From Adiantum capillus-veneris (taxonomy: Eukaryota > Streptophyta > Polypodiopsida > Polypodiales > Pteridaceae), in contig CM043968.1 in the NCBI GenBank assembly GCA_014529385.2, forward strand, positions 127,121,018-127,185,017: 64,000 bases of DNA, given 5' to 3'. The translations under genes were made by a program, and so were the position numbers. The notes below the pieces were generated by a model. The model was not told the DNA's origin, ran no database searches, and worked only from the letters and a program-made list of their open reading frames with translations. Shown piece after piece: positions 14,076-24,879 of this stretch; position 1 is the stretch's first letter; each line of letters begins with the position of its first letter.

Positions 14076-14331
14076 ACGTATGGAAGCTTGTTTTGTGCAA
14101 GAGATAATTTTGGTGCCTGCTTGTCATGTAGTGTTTAAGATATTAACACAAGATGTATATGATGTGCATGTGGCTATGGAGCCCTACTGTACATGCCCTG
14201 ATTTTCAAGGCTGGGAGAAAGCAACAAAATCTTACTTGGCTTGTAAGCACCTATACTTTGTCTACACACAGATTCTTGGGTTGGATGGTAAGCAGCATAT
14301 GATTGTACATCGACCAACACTACGTGAATGA
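14076..14331 (+). pseudogene. SWIM zinc-finger gene, 3' part
   Basis: The frame enters from the element's TSD (ACGT, 14076-14079) and continues to TGA at 14329-14331. It reads YCTCPDF, a spacer, then ACKHLYFVYTQILGL. This is a SWIM finger (C-x-C...C-x-H) with the F-x-x-x-x-L-x-L tail seen in such domains. The frame matches that left at 3636, so the 10.4-kb element split one coding exon. The gene as it stands cannot make a continuous protein. SWIM domains bind zinc and mediate DNA or protein contact. Confidence 0.7.
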
Positions 14332-14909
14332 GATCTCACTTTCATCTTGAATCAACCCCGACGGTTTACGCCTTCAAAGAAGTAGAGAAAAAAGAAATGC
14401 CTAGTAGTTTTCTCAATTTGTTTTGACATTTTGGTGGGTGATTTGTACACTTTGTGAGGCTTTATTTTGGCATTTCCCGGTAAAACAATCTCTTCGATGG
14501 CATGCTTTTTTCCTTGTACTATTTTGGACCATAAAGATTAATGCTTTTGAAGAATCTTTATTTGAATTGATGGTAGTGCTTGTAGCATGTGAAAAATTGT
14601 TTTGGGTATTTAACTTTGACATGTGCAAAAATAGTACTTTTTTTTGTTGACATCTTGTAGGTTTCTCTACAAGAATGATATACATAGAAGTTTGGGTTGG
14701 GTTGGAGTTTTTTTTTTAATACACTAGTGTTGTTGTTGTGAAGGGATTGGAGTACACGCATCAAACTTGCAAAAATAGATAAAACTTAGAAACATCTAAG
14801 TGAACACTCTAGTGGTTGCATGCAACTTAGAAAGACCTAAACTATGTGAGAAAGCTCCAAATGAAAAGCTTTCAAAAAATTGACACTCATTATATGCATG
14901 ACAAAATAA
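14332..14909. other. Non-coding stretch
   Basis: AT-rich sequence after the SWIM gene stop, possibly its 3' untranslated region. I see no gene or repeat structure. Confidence 0.4.
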
Positions 14910-15187
14910 GTGGATCCAATATTTGTATTTGGATATTTTGCATATAATTCTTCATTCCAACATATAATTGGGATGCCTCCTTTTCAAGAATTATATGGAC
15001 AAGAGTGCCTCACTCCATTAAAGTGGATAGACCCACTTATAAGATTTCAGGCATCCAAAGAAATTTTGGATGAGATGCAATTGCAGACTGACCTTATACA
15101 CCTCAATATAAAGATTACTTAGAAAAGGCAAAAGAGTTATGCTAACCCTAAACAGTCTACTTGACTCTTTGACAATGAAGATATTGT

Positions 15188-15190
<3 letters not shown>
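14910..15190 (+). pseudogene. Ty3/gypsy integrase C-terminal fragment
   Basis: It reads YNSSFQHIIGMPPFQELYG then LTPLKW, the hallmark end of the gypsy integrase core. After a frameshift near 15120 the usual tail follows as KSYANPKQST, a stop, then FDNEDIVF. The catalytic D,D,E residues would lie upstream and are absent. A CT/CA microsatellite truncates it at 15190. Confidence 0.85.

Positions 15191-15270
<80 letters not shown>
15190..15270. repeat. (CT)n(CA)n compound microsatellite
   Basis: About 23 CT repeats followed by about 16 CA repeats at the end of the gypsy fragment. Confidence 0.95.
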
Positions 15271-15272
<2 letters not shown>

Positions 15273-16144
15273 AATGTTGGTGGGAAGTTGTAGCTATCTA
15301 AGCAAGGATGCACACTCACTTGCCTATGTTTGAGGACACCTCAAAAAAGATGACGCATTGCAACCTTTGATTGAGGGTATGAGGACGGTGGTGCATTAAC
15401 TACGTCCCTTGTTGTCAACCTCCTTAGTGATTGCATGAGACAACGCATGGAGGGGCCCAGCGAGCTTTGTTTCTCCAAGCTCCATTATAAAGAGTATAGA
15501 TTTATTTATAATTCAAAGATATAATAGATTAAGATTCCACTAGGTAAACTTTTTTACAAATTTTTCAAAACAAAACATCAAACCATATACGCCATCAATA
15601 TGAAAGATTTGATGTTACACATTTTTCATGCTACGTTGCTCTCCAAATTTGAAAATAAAATCATGCTTATTTTTCTATAAAGCTAATCATTCTTGCCCAA
15701 TACAAAATGCTCAGGGCTCATTTTCATAGATGTCCATATCTTCATTAAAATCCTTAATCTAGAGGGGGGTTTTGAGTCACTACACCAAGCCAAGAAGTAG
15801 GGTCGAGAGATAGTCCCTCTAGATTCTTCAATGAGCCAACAACGTTATTTATAAGAAACTTCTCTGGACCATTTCTTGCTAGGAGTTGAGAGTGTAGAGA
15901 AAACTAACACTCATTTATAAATGTGTTTCAAAAATAGGAATTACATAATGAGTTTCTTTTTTTTTAATATAACACAACTATTTATTGGTATGTATGATAT
16001 AATGTGTGATTCATGGATAATGGCAGACAAGCAGATGCAAACTCCAAGGACTCTTTAATCTACATGGAAAAATTCATTGATATGTATTTTTAAACAATGT
16101 GTGATTGATGAATAATGGTAGACAATTATGGTTGTAGAGCATAG
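15271..16144. other. Non-coding stretch
   Basis: AT-rich. Two related phrases (AATGTGTGATT-ATG-ATAATGG-AGACAA near 16000 and 16095) suggest a diverged local duplication. Nothing else is recognised. Confidence 0.4.
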
Positions 16145-16570
16145 GTTTGCATGCATTTGCATCTCTTCCATGGGATGAATGGAAGAACAAATACTATGCA
16201 AAGTCACAACTTGAAATTTTGAGGAAGACCAAAGGATTGATCTCTAGCATGTTGTCTTTGACTTCTGATTATTTGGTAGCACAGGTATTAAGGTATTACT
16301 ATGATCCCTAAATGCTTTGAACTCTTGCTAAAAAAGGAATTTGGTCCTACTGAGGGTGGAAAAAAATATTATTATATGTTGAAGAATGCCAACTATGTCA
16401 GAAGGGAGTAGTTGAGGTGGTATTTGGAGAGATTGTGTTTTCTAATCAAGTTTAATTACATGTCCAAGGAGAGTTATGGACCCTTGTGTTTTGCGTACAA
16501 TGAATTGGGGGAACTGGTTGTATTACAAGCATTCTGATGAAGTTTATTTATCAAATAAAAGGAAGGCTCT
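16145..16570 (+). pseudogene. Unidentified coding relic
   Basis: Protein-like sequence runs through two frames: WDEWKNKYYAKSQLEILRKT, then after a frameshift near 16310 KKEFGPTEGGKKYYYMLKNA and MSKESYGPLCFAYNELGEL, with one internal TAG. The amino-acid composition looks like real coding sequence rather than a chance frame. I cannot assign a family. Confidence 0.35.
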
Positions 16571-18290
16571 CCTCGGATCACAGGCCTGGAAAAGTCGAGA
16601 AGCGACGGGGATTATATTGAAGCAAGCCGGAAATGCAAGATTTCAGCCGGGCTTTACGGCTTGGCAGCCTAACATTGGAGCAATACATGGTTGCATGGGG
16701 AAAGAAGGCCCAAGAAATAGGGTGTTTTTCCCCTTTTGGAGGGTGTTTTGTGAGTTTGAGGGGCCATAGGGCCAATGACTACCACGTGGCGGGCATCATG
16801 GTCCCACATGCGTAGCAAGGTCTCAAGGGCGCACACTTTATAGCCTGGGCAATGAGCTCCAATTAGCACACAAAGGGGGAGAGAGAGGGGATCTCCCTCA
16901 CACCGTGGCGATGGCGGGCACCAAAGGGCGGCCAACGGTTGTAGTTTGTTGGTATTGTTTGATGATGTGGCAGTGCCCGAGATGAGCTCGTTCCCGCGGC
17001 CTTAAGGCTCTGTTTTTTGAAAGCATAGGGGAGAGCATTAGCGATCTCGCTAATGCCTCCATAGCATGTAAGAGGGCAATCCCATGAGGAATGATAGGGT
17101 AGAGGAAAGTGGTCGACCAAAGCAGCCAGGCCCGAATTTGGTCAAGGCAAGGAGCAATCCAGGTCCGAGAGGACGAGCCCAAAGGAGCCGCCAAGTGTAC
17201 AAAGCAAAGCCAGCCGAGCAAGGGCAAAGGCAACAAAGGGAAGGCCAAGCAAGCTGGAACCCAATGGGCAAATGAGAAAAGAGGGATAGAGAAGGCAAGT
17301 GGGAGCCGGACAGAGTTGGTCAAAGAGGAGCAAGGAGCAGTGCAAGGTTTGAGTAGCCCTAAAAGGGTAAAAAATAAAGAAAAAAATAAAAATAAAAATA
17401 AAAGCCTATGGGCAATAGCGACATCGCTAATGCCCCCCAAGTGCTAAGAGAGCAAGAGGAAGCAGAGGAAAAAATTAAAGTCGTTCCCCCTCTCTAAAGA
17501 TGCCAAATCAAGGTACCAGATGGACCAATGAGAGGGAAATTTCCAAAATTGAAGGCCCCCCCTATAAAGGTTAATTTTTAATCAAACTGAGGGGCTTTTT
17601 TTTGGGCTTTGTTGGTGCCATTTGAAGCTTGCAAAGTGGAGTTCTCTAGCAAACTAACCCCTTTGTAACTTTTTCTTGAAATTGGCCATGGTGATGGTAG
17701 TGCAAGCATGTGTACATGCCTTTTGAAGTGCAATCAAGCCACTGTTACCCCATCTTGTTGTTGTTCCACTTCCCACCTTCTCTTTCTCTTGGTTTCATGT
17801 TTCCCCTCCATGCCGGTAGTGCGGATGTGTGTGCCCCCCCGGACCGACGGTGTTTTGTGTGAGAGAGTGAGAGAGTGTTTTGTGTGAGAGAGTGAGACTG
17901 AGCGGTTGTGTGCATGTGTAAGGGTGGAGACAAACCATGGCAGTAGGTGTGCTTTGTGTGGTGGGTTTGTGGAGTGTGTGAACAATGGAAATTGGGCAGG
18001 CGGTGGTCTGCTAGTGTGAAGTGTATTTTTGAAGGTGTTTTTCGAGAGGACAAGGTTAATGTGGATAACCTGAGCTAGAGAGAGGCCCTTGTGCTTGTTC
18101 CGGGTGTGTTCCCACATTCCCCCTCTCTAGCGTCCCTCACATCTTTGGACGTTTATTGAGCATCCTTCTTGTGTTTATCATTGGCAGAATACATCCGTCA
18201 TATTTCTCTCATTCTTAATTGCAGCCTTCACCATATATGGCATGCAGATTTTGTGATCTTATCTTATACGTCTTCTCACAACCAGATATG
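16571..18290. other. GC-richer unidentified region
   Basis: A lysine-rich frame (17109-17447, plus) contains SKGKGNKGKAKQ but no known domain. Two related phrases with inverted halves, GCATTAGCGATCTCGCTAAT at about 17034 and CAATAGCGACATCGCTAAT at about 17412, bracket it. Near 18100 the phrase TTCCCACATTCCCCCTCTC resembles one at about 55120 beside another retroelement, so this may be copia leader sequence. No firm gene. Confidence 0.3.
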
Positions 18291-18292
18291 CT

Positions 18293-19320
18293 ATGACTTT
18301 TCTTCTCAACGGTTTTCCTTACAGCCAGTGTTATGTTCCTCCTTTCCAAGGCCAAGGATTTCCATGTTGGAAAGCAAAGATGTTGTTAATTCTTGAAGGC
18401 GATGAACTCTCTGATATTGTCCTTGGAAATCATGCATGTCCACCTCACCCTATTGATACGGATCATAACAACGTACTCACTGAAGGACCTGTGTTTGAAC
18501 ACTGGCATGTTGCATATATGGATTGGCGACGATGTGATAAAGCAGCTCGTTGGTATATTCTTTTTTCTATTACTGATTTTCTTTTGCTTGACGTGTATGA
18601 ACGGCCTACTTTCCACGATGTATGGAAGTACCTTATTGTAAACTTTTAGAAGAAATCTGTTACAAAAATAACTTATTTGAGAGGTTTGCTTAACAAGTTA
18701 CAATATGAAGTTGGTACTGCCATGACGGGACATATTGAATCTTTCAAATCCATTATTAATCAGCTTGCTACTATCTATGATCATGTTCCACAAAAACAAC
18801 TGATTACAATTCTCCTTGACACATTGAAGGACTCTTCTTATGATAATATTTTTACCATTCTTTCTAATAAAAATGGTCTCAATTTTGACCAAGCCTGCAT
18901 GTCTTTAATTGAATACTCTCAATGTCAAGAACGACATAATGATGGTCATGATACAGCTACGATTTCACAAGAGGAGACTGAATCACAACAGATGGAACGT
19001 GCTTTTTATGCTCAAAGGCATCCATTTCAACGAGGAAATCAAAGAGGTGGTCTTCGTGTATGATGAAGAACACAATATTACCACTAAACAACCACGTTTA
19101 TCTAGAGATTCTTCTTCTTCTTGTGAATATTGTGGACTTTCTGATCATCCCACTCATATGTGTTATAAGCATCGATTCGACACAGATTGTAATAGAGCAT
19201 ATGCTACTGAACATCAAAAGAATATTGGACCAGAAATAAGTTATGTCCTATGTTCAGTTTCTCTAGAGAGAATACTTCATGTACGTGATAGATCACTTTT
19301 TATTGTTGATTTTGGTACTA
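18293..19320 (+). pseudogene. Copia gag (copia-3)
   Basis: The N-terminal block reads FPCWKAKMLLILEGDEL, and a stop at about 18647 separates it from the next block. The central part runs YEVGTAMTGHIESFKSII to LITILLDTLKDSSYD, a UBN2-type gag. After a frameshift near 19060 a zinc knuckle reads CEYCGLSDHPTHMC, then FIVDFGT marks the protease active site (normally DSGA). Shifts and stops show it is dead. Confidence 0.75.
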
Positions 19321-19327
19321 TAAGAAA

Positions 19328-19617
19328 TGGGTGAAAGCATGTTAACATGTCGCGCTTTTTGTGCTAGTTAGCAGTTTCAAGTTAGCACATCTTCAAAAAG
19401 TTGGGCGTCCGGTAAATTTTTTACAAATAATATCAAAATTTGTCGGAGGTTGTACATTTGGATTCCTTGTTTCAAGTGCTTTCTATTGATATATCATATG
19501 TCATAGATCTTGGAGATGTAGCTCAAGTTATTGTACTAGTTAGCATATGTCAAAATTGTGCTAGTTAGCATTGTCCGGGACATGAAAAAGCATAACAGGT
19601 TAACATGCTTTCACCCA
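19328..19617. repeat. 290-bp insertion bounded by 19-bp inverted repeats
   Basis: TGGGTGAAAGCATGTTAAC at the left is the exact reverse complement of the right end. The insertion splits the protease between VDFGTIRN and LTCFHPN. The right arm is itself the protease coding sequence, so the left arm looks like an inverted copy of the host element rather than an ordinary MITE end. The phrase CTAGTTAGCA recurs three times inside. Confidence 0.7.
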
Positions 19618-20392
19618 AATATGACATATCAGTTTAAGTGGCTTCATAACTATCATTTACTACCAGTTCAACGTGTTGTTTATCTTGATGATGATACAAC
19701 TTGTCAAGTAAAGGGTAGGGTATTGGAGATTTATATCTCGATACCTTATCTTCTTTCATTAAAATTTTGCGAGGAGTATTACATGTACCAGATCTTCAAT
19801 GTAATCTTATTGCTGTTGCTATACTTATTGATCTTGGTCTCTCTGTTGGATTTGATCATACCAAGAACTATATCCACTCCTCCTCAAAACATTAATTTGT
19901 TTGAACTCTCTCTCAATGATGTTGTAGCAAATGTGGTCACTGCTCCAGGTGATCATGATTGCAAAGTATGGCATCACCATTTTATTAATGTTGATTTCTC
20001 AAAACTCCTTCATCTTCAGCATTATGATCTTGTTCATGACATGGATCTTAAAGCTCATCCCCAGATGGAAATTTGTGAGTTTTGTGCTCTTGGAAAACAT
20101 AATCGTAAACCCTTTCCTCTCTCAAATACATCTCATTCTATATGTGGACCTCTACCTTCTTCAAGATCACAAAATTCCTACGTCATTACGTTCATTGATG
20201 ATTTCTCACGGTATATCTGAGGCCTTATCTATTTTAAACAATTCCACAAGGCTACGGAACTTCAAACTGGTCGTCGCTTCAAGAAGCTTCGTAGTGACAA
20301 TGGAGGTGAATATGTTTCTCGAGCGTTTGTGAGTTATTGTGCTGACAGGGGAATTCTTCATAAACACACTATTCCATATTCACCTCAATGAA
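19590..20392 (+). pseudogene. Copia protease tail, GAG-pre-integrase and integrase start
   Basis: The frame resumes as LTCFHPN and DDDTTCQVKGR (end of protease), then VWHHHFINVDFSKLLHLQH and CEFCALGKHNRKPF (zinc-binding GAG-pre-integrase). Next are GPLPSSRSQNSYVITFIDDF (integrase core) and, in another frame, LRSDNGGEYVSRAF with the second catalytic Asp intact. A stop replaces the expected QNG after YSPQ. The third catalytic residue is lost by truncation. Confidence 0.75.
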
Positions 20393-21431
20393 CCAACACT
20401 TGCTTCTCCATATCCAACAATGGCTTTAATCTCTTATCAAACATACGATTCTAAACCTACAACTTTGCATTCTTGCTAATCAATTGTTCAATTCATTCTT
20501 GACCTTTTCCTCCAATGTTAAGGTCCACTCTTAAAACATTCCCAAAAAAAATTTAACTCTAGCTAGCTCACTCAAATGCTGCCCCAAAAGTTGTTGAACT
20601 TATTCTTTATGTTTGCTCTTCACTTCTTCCAAAGCCTGTACACCTGCAAATCTACCACCTGCGAGATGTACCTGGCTAACTTGTATTCACAAATGTCAAA
20701 CATGATAAAATCTCCATAAATCTATTGTATAAACCTCTCTAAAATGATCCACACAGTCATACATGAGCATATAACTTGCGCATCATAATCAACATTGAGA
20801 CCTGCGAGCAAAATGTCTTGATCAAAATGTCTGGCAGTGAGAAAATACATAAGTTTTAGCTTGACACACTACCTCACTAGCCAAAAAGCTTGTCATCTAA
20901 AAATATGACAAGCTTGTCATATTTTTAGAAAATACATAAGTTTTAGCTTGGCACACTACCTCACTAGCCAAAAAGCTTGTCATCTAAAAATATGACACAT
21001 AATGAAATCAAATGCCTATAACCTTAGAAGGCATACATATCCTCCAAGCTTTGTGCTAAGAAGTACATCTGACTCACAAAATCCTGTGATGGTCCAATAT
21101 ATACCTGAGTGGTCAATGTCATTTGTGAGGCATAGTCACTCATAGGATTTTTGCTTCAGAATGCCCTTGGAACTTGTGTCAATGTGTTTTGGGAGAGAGT
21201 TGATGTTGAGAGGAATTTCATGGGAGCTGAGTGGATGTTGAAGCATAATCATCGATGTTGAGGCTATGCATTTGATAAGATGCCGCTTTTTCTCTATGAT
21301 GAAATGAGTCTCTCTCACTCCTATCCAATTTCAAACCGAACCTATTGTCATGAAGCCATGCACACAATCATCCCCCATTGAGCCTATAAATCAACTCCAA
21401 AACACCTCAAACCAACTGTGTGTTCGAGCTC
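20393..21431. other. Non-coding stretch with local duplication
   Basis: No gene is recognised. About 20840-20905 and 20930-20995 are near-identical (TTTTAGCTTG-CACACTACC), joined by a short segment that is the inverse of part of the unit (AAGCTTGTCATATTTTTAG). Confidence 0.6.
21427..21431. repeat. TSD AGCTC (left) of copia-1
   Basis: AGCTC precedes the LTR start TGTTAGG and recurs at 26949-26953. Confidence 0.95.
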
Positions 21432-22210
21432 TGTTAGGAAATAAGACGTAGCTAAATAGATAATTGAGTAGATTACTTAATGGAGAGAGACAGATTTACA
21501 TACACGCGATTATAGAGTAGAGAGAGAGAGAGAGAGTACACACGATATACGTGGTTCACCCAATGTGGGCTACGTCCACGAAAAAGTAGCCACTCAATGG
21601 CTTTAGTACTTCAAAACAAGAAGTAGTTTACAAAGGGATTATACCCTTAATGGAGCTCCCGCCTTGCTTCACTCTCACCACGTCACACTCACCTTGTTGC
21701 ATCAACTTCACACTATGAAATGTGTGTAGAAATGGCCTCTTTTTATAGGCCAAAAGGGCTGCCCTCTCTCATGAGAGGCAGCCATATGTAGCTGCCCTTG
21801 TGTAGATAAGTCCAAATCAGACCCTCCAATCCGCCCATGTGTGGCCGCCCTTGAGAAGACAAATCCGCTTTTGAATTCGGCCAACGGCCATTGACTTCCG
21901 ACCACCGGCCACCGGCCATTGACTACCGGCCATCGGCCAACCAACGGTTGTTTTCCGACCACTTTCCGGCCGCCGTCCGGCCATAATATTCCGGCAAAAG
22001 GGAATATTCTGGCGAGGGGGAAAAAAAGTCTCAAGGGGCTTCCGCCCCCGAGGCCCCTAAAGTTGCCCCTGATTTTTGGCCGTGAAAATTTTGGTTTCCG
22101 GCGAGTGATTTTCCTTCACGCACGATGCCTTCTCCTCATAAAGGGGGCCTTACAAATGTGCACTTTTACCACAGAAAATTACAAGGATAAATAAGGCTCC
22201 ATACTTAACA
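21432..22210 (-). repeat. LTR of copia-1 (left, 3' LTR)
   Basis: 779 bp, TGTTAGG to TTAACA. Compared with 26203-26948 it has a longer GA run and an extra GGCCATTGACTACCGGC-type segment in a CCGGCCA-rich minisatellite. On the minus strand AAGTGGGAGAT, the polypurine tract, abuts it at 22211-22221. Confidence 0.95.
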
Positions 22211-22270
22211 ATCTCCCACTTGGAGACTGATCTCCAAACCAAACCTGTGACTGCTTTCCATTCTGGCTTT

Positions 22271-23002
22271 TTATCCTTGAATGCCGATTGAAGATGAGCA
22301 GAAGCTCAACTTCTCCTTGCTGACCACCTTTGTAAACATGTCTGCAGGATTTTCACTTGTATGCACCTTTCCTAGCTTTAGCTGTCCCTCTTCCAAAAGA
22401 GTGCGTATGAAGTGATATCTCACCTCAATGTGCTTTTTCCTTGAATGAAAGGTTGAGTTCTTTGCAAGATGGATAGCGCTTTGGCTATCACTGTACAAGA
22501 CACAATTGTCTTGTTTGAATCCAAGCTCTTCTAAGAATCTGTGAAGCCACAAAATTTCTTTGCTTGCCTCCGTCATTGCTACATACTCTGCTTCCGTGGT
22601 AGAAAGTGAAACCACTTTCTGCAGCTTTGAAGCCCAGCTTATTGTTGTGCCTCCAACCGTGAACACATAGCCAGTAGTGCTCCTTCGAGTATCTTTGTCA
22701 CCTGCCATATCTGCATCAGCATACCCTTCTAGAAAAATATCAGTTCCTCCAAAATACAAAGCATTTGTTGTTGTCCCCTTTAGATACCTAAGTATCCACT
22801 TCACAGCTTTTCAATGCTCTTTACCTGGGTTGTCCATGAACCTACTCACAACTCCCACTGCATGTGCAATGTCTGGCCTTGTCCAGACCATAGCATACAT
22901 TAGAGAACCTACCGCTGCAGCATATGGAACTTTAGACATATAGGCTATCTCCTCTTGTGTCTTTGGACACATATCCTTGGTTAGTTTAAAATGACCAGCC
23001 AA
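22271..23002 (-). pseudogene. Copia-1 RNase H and RT C-terminus
   Basis: It begins LTKDMCPKT, then WTRPDIAHAVGVVSRFM (end of RT). A TGA at about 22808 replaces the usual Trp after GKEH. RNase H follows: [30 protein letters not shown] and [14 protein letters not shown] hold the catalytic acidic residues, and [10 protein letters not shown] and NPADMFTK close the domain. Apart from the stop the RNase H core looks intact. It is separated from the upstream RT by a frameshift near 23020. Confidence 0.9.
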
Positions 23003-23943
23003 AGGTGTAGAAACTGGTTTGCATTTTGCATTGCAAACCTTTCTAGTACCTTCTTGATGTAATCTTCTTGAGATAGCTTTATTGTCTTCTTCGTCCTGTC
23101 CCTTGATATTTTCATACCAAGTATCCTCTTTGCAGCACCTAAATCTTTCATTGAAAAAGATTTAGACAGCTCCTCTTTTAGGTCTTTGATGTCTTGCATG
23201 TTAGCACTTGCAATCAACATGTCATCAACATACAACATTAGGATGATGAATTTCCCATCTCCCAAATTCTTCGTGTAGACGTAGTGATCCGAGTTGCATC
23301 TTGTGAATCCATGATCCAACATCCATCGATCAAACTTCAAGTACCATTGTCTTGATGCTTGCTTTAAACCATACAAGCTCTTCTTTAATCTGCAAACCAT
23401 TTTCTCCTTACCTTTTACTTCATACCCCTTTGGTTAAAGCATGTAGATTTCCTCCTCTAAGTCACCGTGAGGGAATGCCGTATTTACATCCATTTTCTCA
23501 AGATTTAGATCATGAACAGACACAAGGCTTAAGACAAGCCTAATTGAGTTCATTTTTAGAACAGGAGAAAATATTTCATTGAAGTCAATACCTTTCTTTT
23601 GAGAAAACCCTTTTACCACAAGCCTAAACTTGTACCTTTTCTTCCCACCTTCTTCTTCCTTCAGCTTGTACACCCATTTGTTTTGAAGTGCCTGCTTACC
23701 TTTAGGCAACTCAACCAACTCCCATGTTTGGTTGCGATGTAGTGAGTCCATCTCCACTTGCATGCTCTTCGTCCATTCTTCTTTGGATTCATGTTGCATA
23801 TCTTCTTCGTATGATTCTGGCTCTCCAGAATTTGAGATCAAGAGATGGTTGAAGGAAGGAACAAACCTTTCTGGAGGTCTACTTGCTCTTGTAGATCTTC
23901 GGGGAATAGGTTGAGGCTCCTCATTTGGTTGACATTGTTGCAC
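22981..23943 (-). pseudogene. Copia-1 reverse transcriptase
   Basis: It starts after a spacer with FVPSFNHLLIS, then WELVELPKGKQALQNKWVYK, and continues with FSPVLKMNSIRLVLSLV. A TAA at about 23434 interrupts MLQ-PKGYEVKGKE. Beyond it LKKSLYGLKQASRQWYLKFD and the active site LMLYVDDMLIA are intact. A frameshift near 23020 ends the frame. RT copies element RNA into DNA. The catalytic core is still recognisable and only the two lesions prevent translation. Confidence 0.92.
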
Positions 23944-23994
23944 ATTGTCACCGTTTGCAGTCCTTGAGTCTTCACCGTCGTCAAGCTCCGTGTA

Positions 23995-24879
23995 CTAATC
24001 ACCTGTTTCTTTTGTTTGTTTTCTTTCTAAGTAATCTTTGTACATATTTTGTTCGTTAAAAATTACATCCCTACTCCTTAAGATTTTACCATCTTCAGGA
24101 TTCCATAGGCGATACCCAAAGTCACCTTCTCCATAGCCAATGAAGAAACACTTTTTGGCCTTTGCATCTAGCTTTGATCTTAGGCTTCTATCTATGTGCA
24201 TGAAAGCCTCACACCCAAACACTTTGAGAAATGCATAATTCACCGGTTTACCTATCCATGCCTCTTCTGGAACTCCCCCATCCAATGCCGTTGAGGGTGA
24301 CCGATTGATTAAGTACATAGACATACTTACAGCTTCCGCCCAAAGCTCAAGCGGTAGGCCTGCATGTAGCCGCATGATTCGTGCTCGCTCCATGATTGTC
24401 CTTTTCATCCTTTCCGAAATCCCATTTTGTTGAGGTGTCCTTGGGGTTGTCCTTTGCCTCCGAATGCCATTGCTAGCACAAAAGATTTCAAAAGCTTGGC
24501 TGCAATATTCGCCTCCATTATTGGATCTGAGGCATTTAACCTTGGTACCTATTTCATTCTCCACAAAGGCTTTCCACCTTTGAAATATGGAAACTACATC
24601 GCATTTATTCTTCATGACATAAACCCATGTTTTTCTAGTCGCATTGTCTATGAATGTTACATAGTACAATGAGCCACCAAGTGATGGTGTACTTGCAGGA
24701 CCCCAAACATCAGAATGAATCAACTCAAGTTTTTTATTTTTTCTTTCATTTCCTGATTTTTGAAATTTTACTCTCTTTTGTTTACTATAAACACAATCTT
24801 CACAGAACTCTAAGTCCACTTCTTTGTTTGAAGGATTTGCATTCCTTTGGCACTCATATGCCCAAGTCGGTAGTGCCAC
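23995..24879 (-). pseudogene. Copia-1 integrase
   Basis: It reads CEDCVYSKQKRVKF (zinc-binding end), HSDVWGPA (first catalytic Asp), FIDNATRKTWVY, LRSNNGGEYCSQAF, and TPQQNGISERMKRT (catalytic Glu), then WAEAVSMSMYLINRSPS and FIGYGEGDFGYRLW. The second catalytic Asp, normally in SDNGGEY, is Asn here, so the enzyme would be inactive. The frame joins upstream gag-PR by a frameshift near 24850 and ends at a TAG at about 23995. Confidence 0.92.

Larger units (their letters stand above)
18293..20392 (+). mobile_element. Truncated plus-strand Ty1/copia element (copia-3)
   Basis: Gag, protease and integrase are present in order, with frameshifts. RT and RNase H are missing: coding stops near 20392 inside integrase. 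No LTRs could be paired. Confidence 0.8.
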
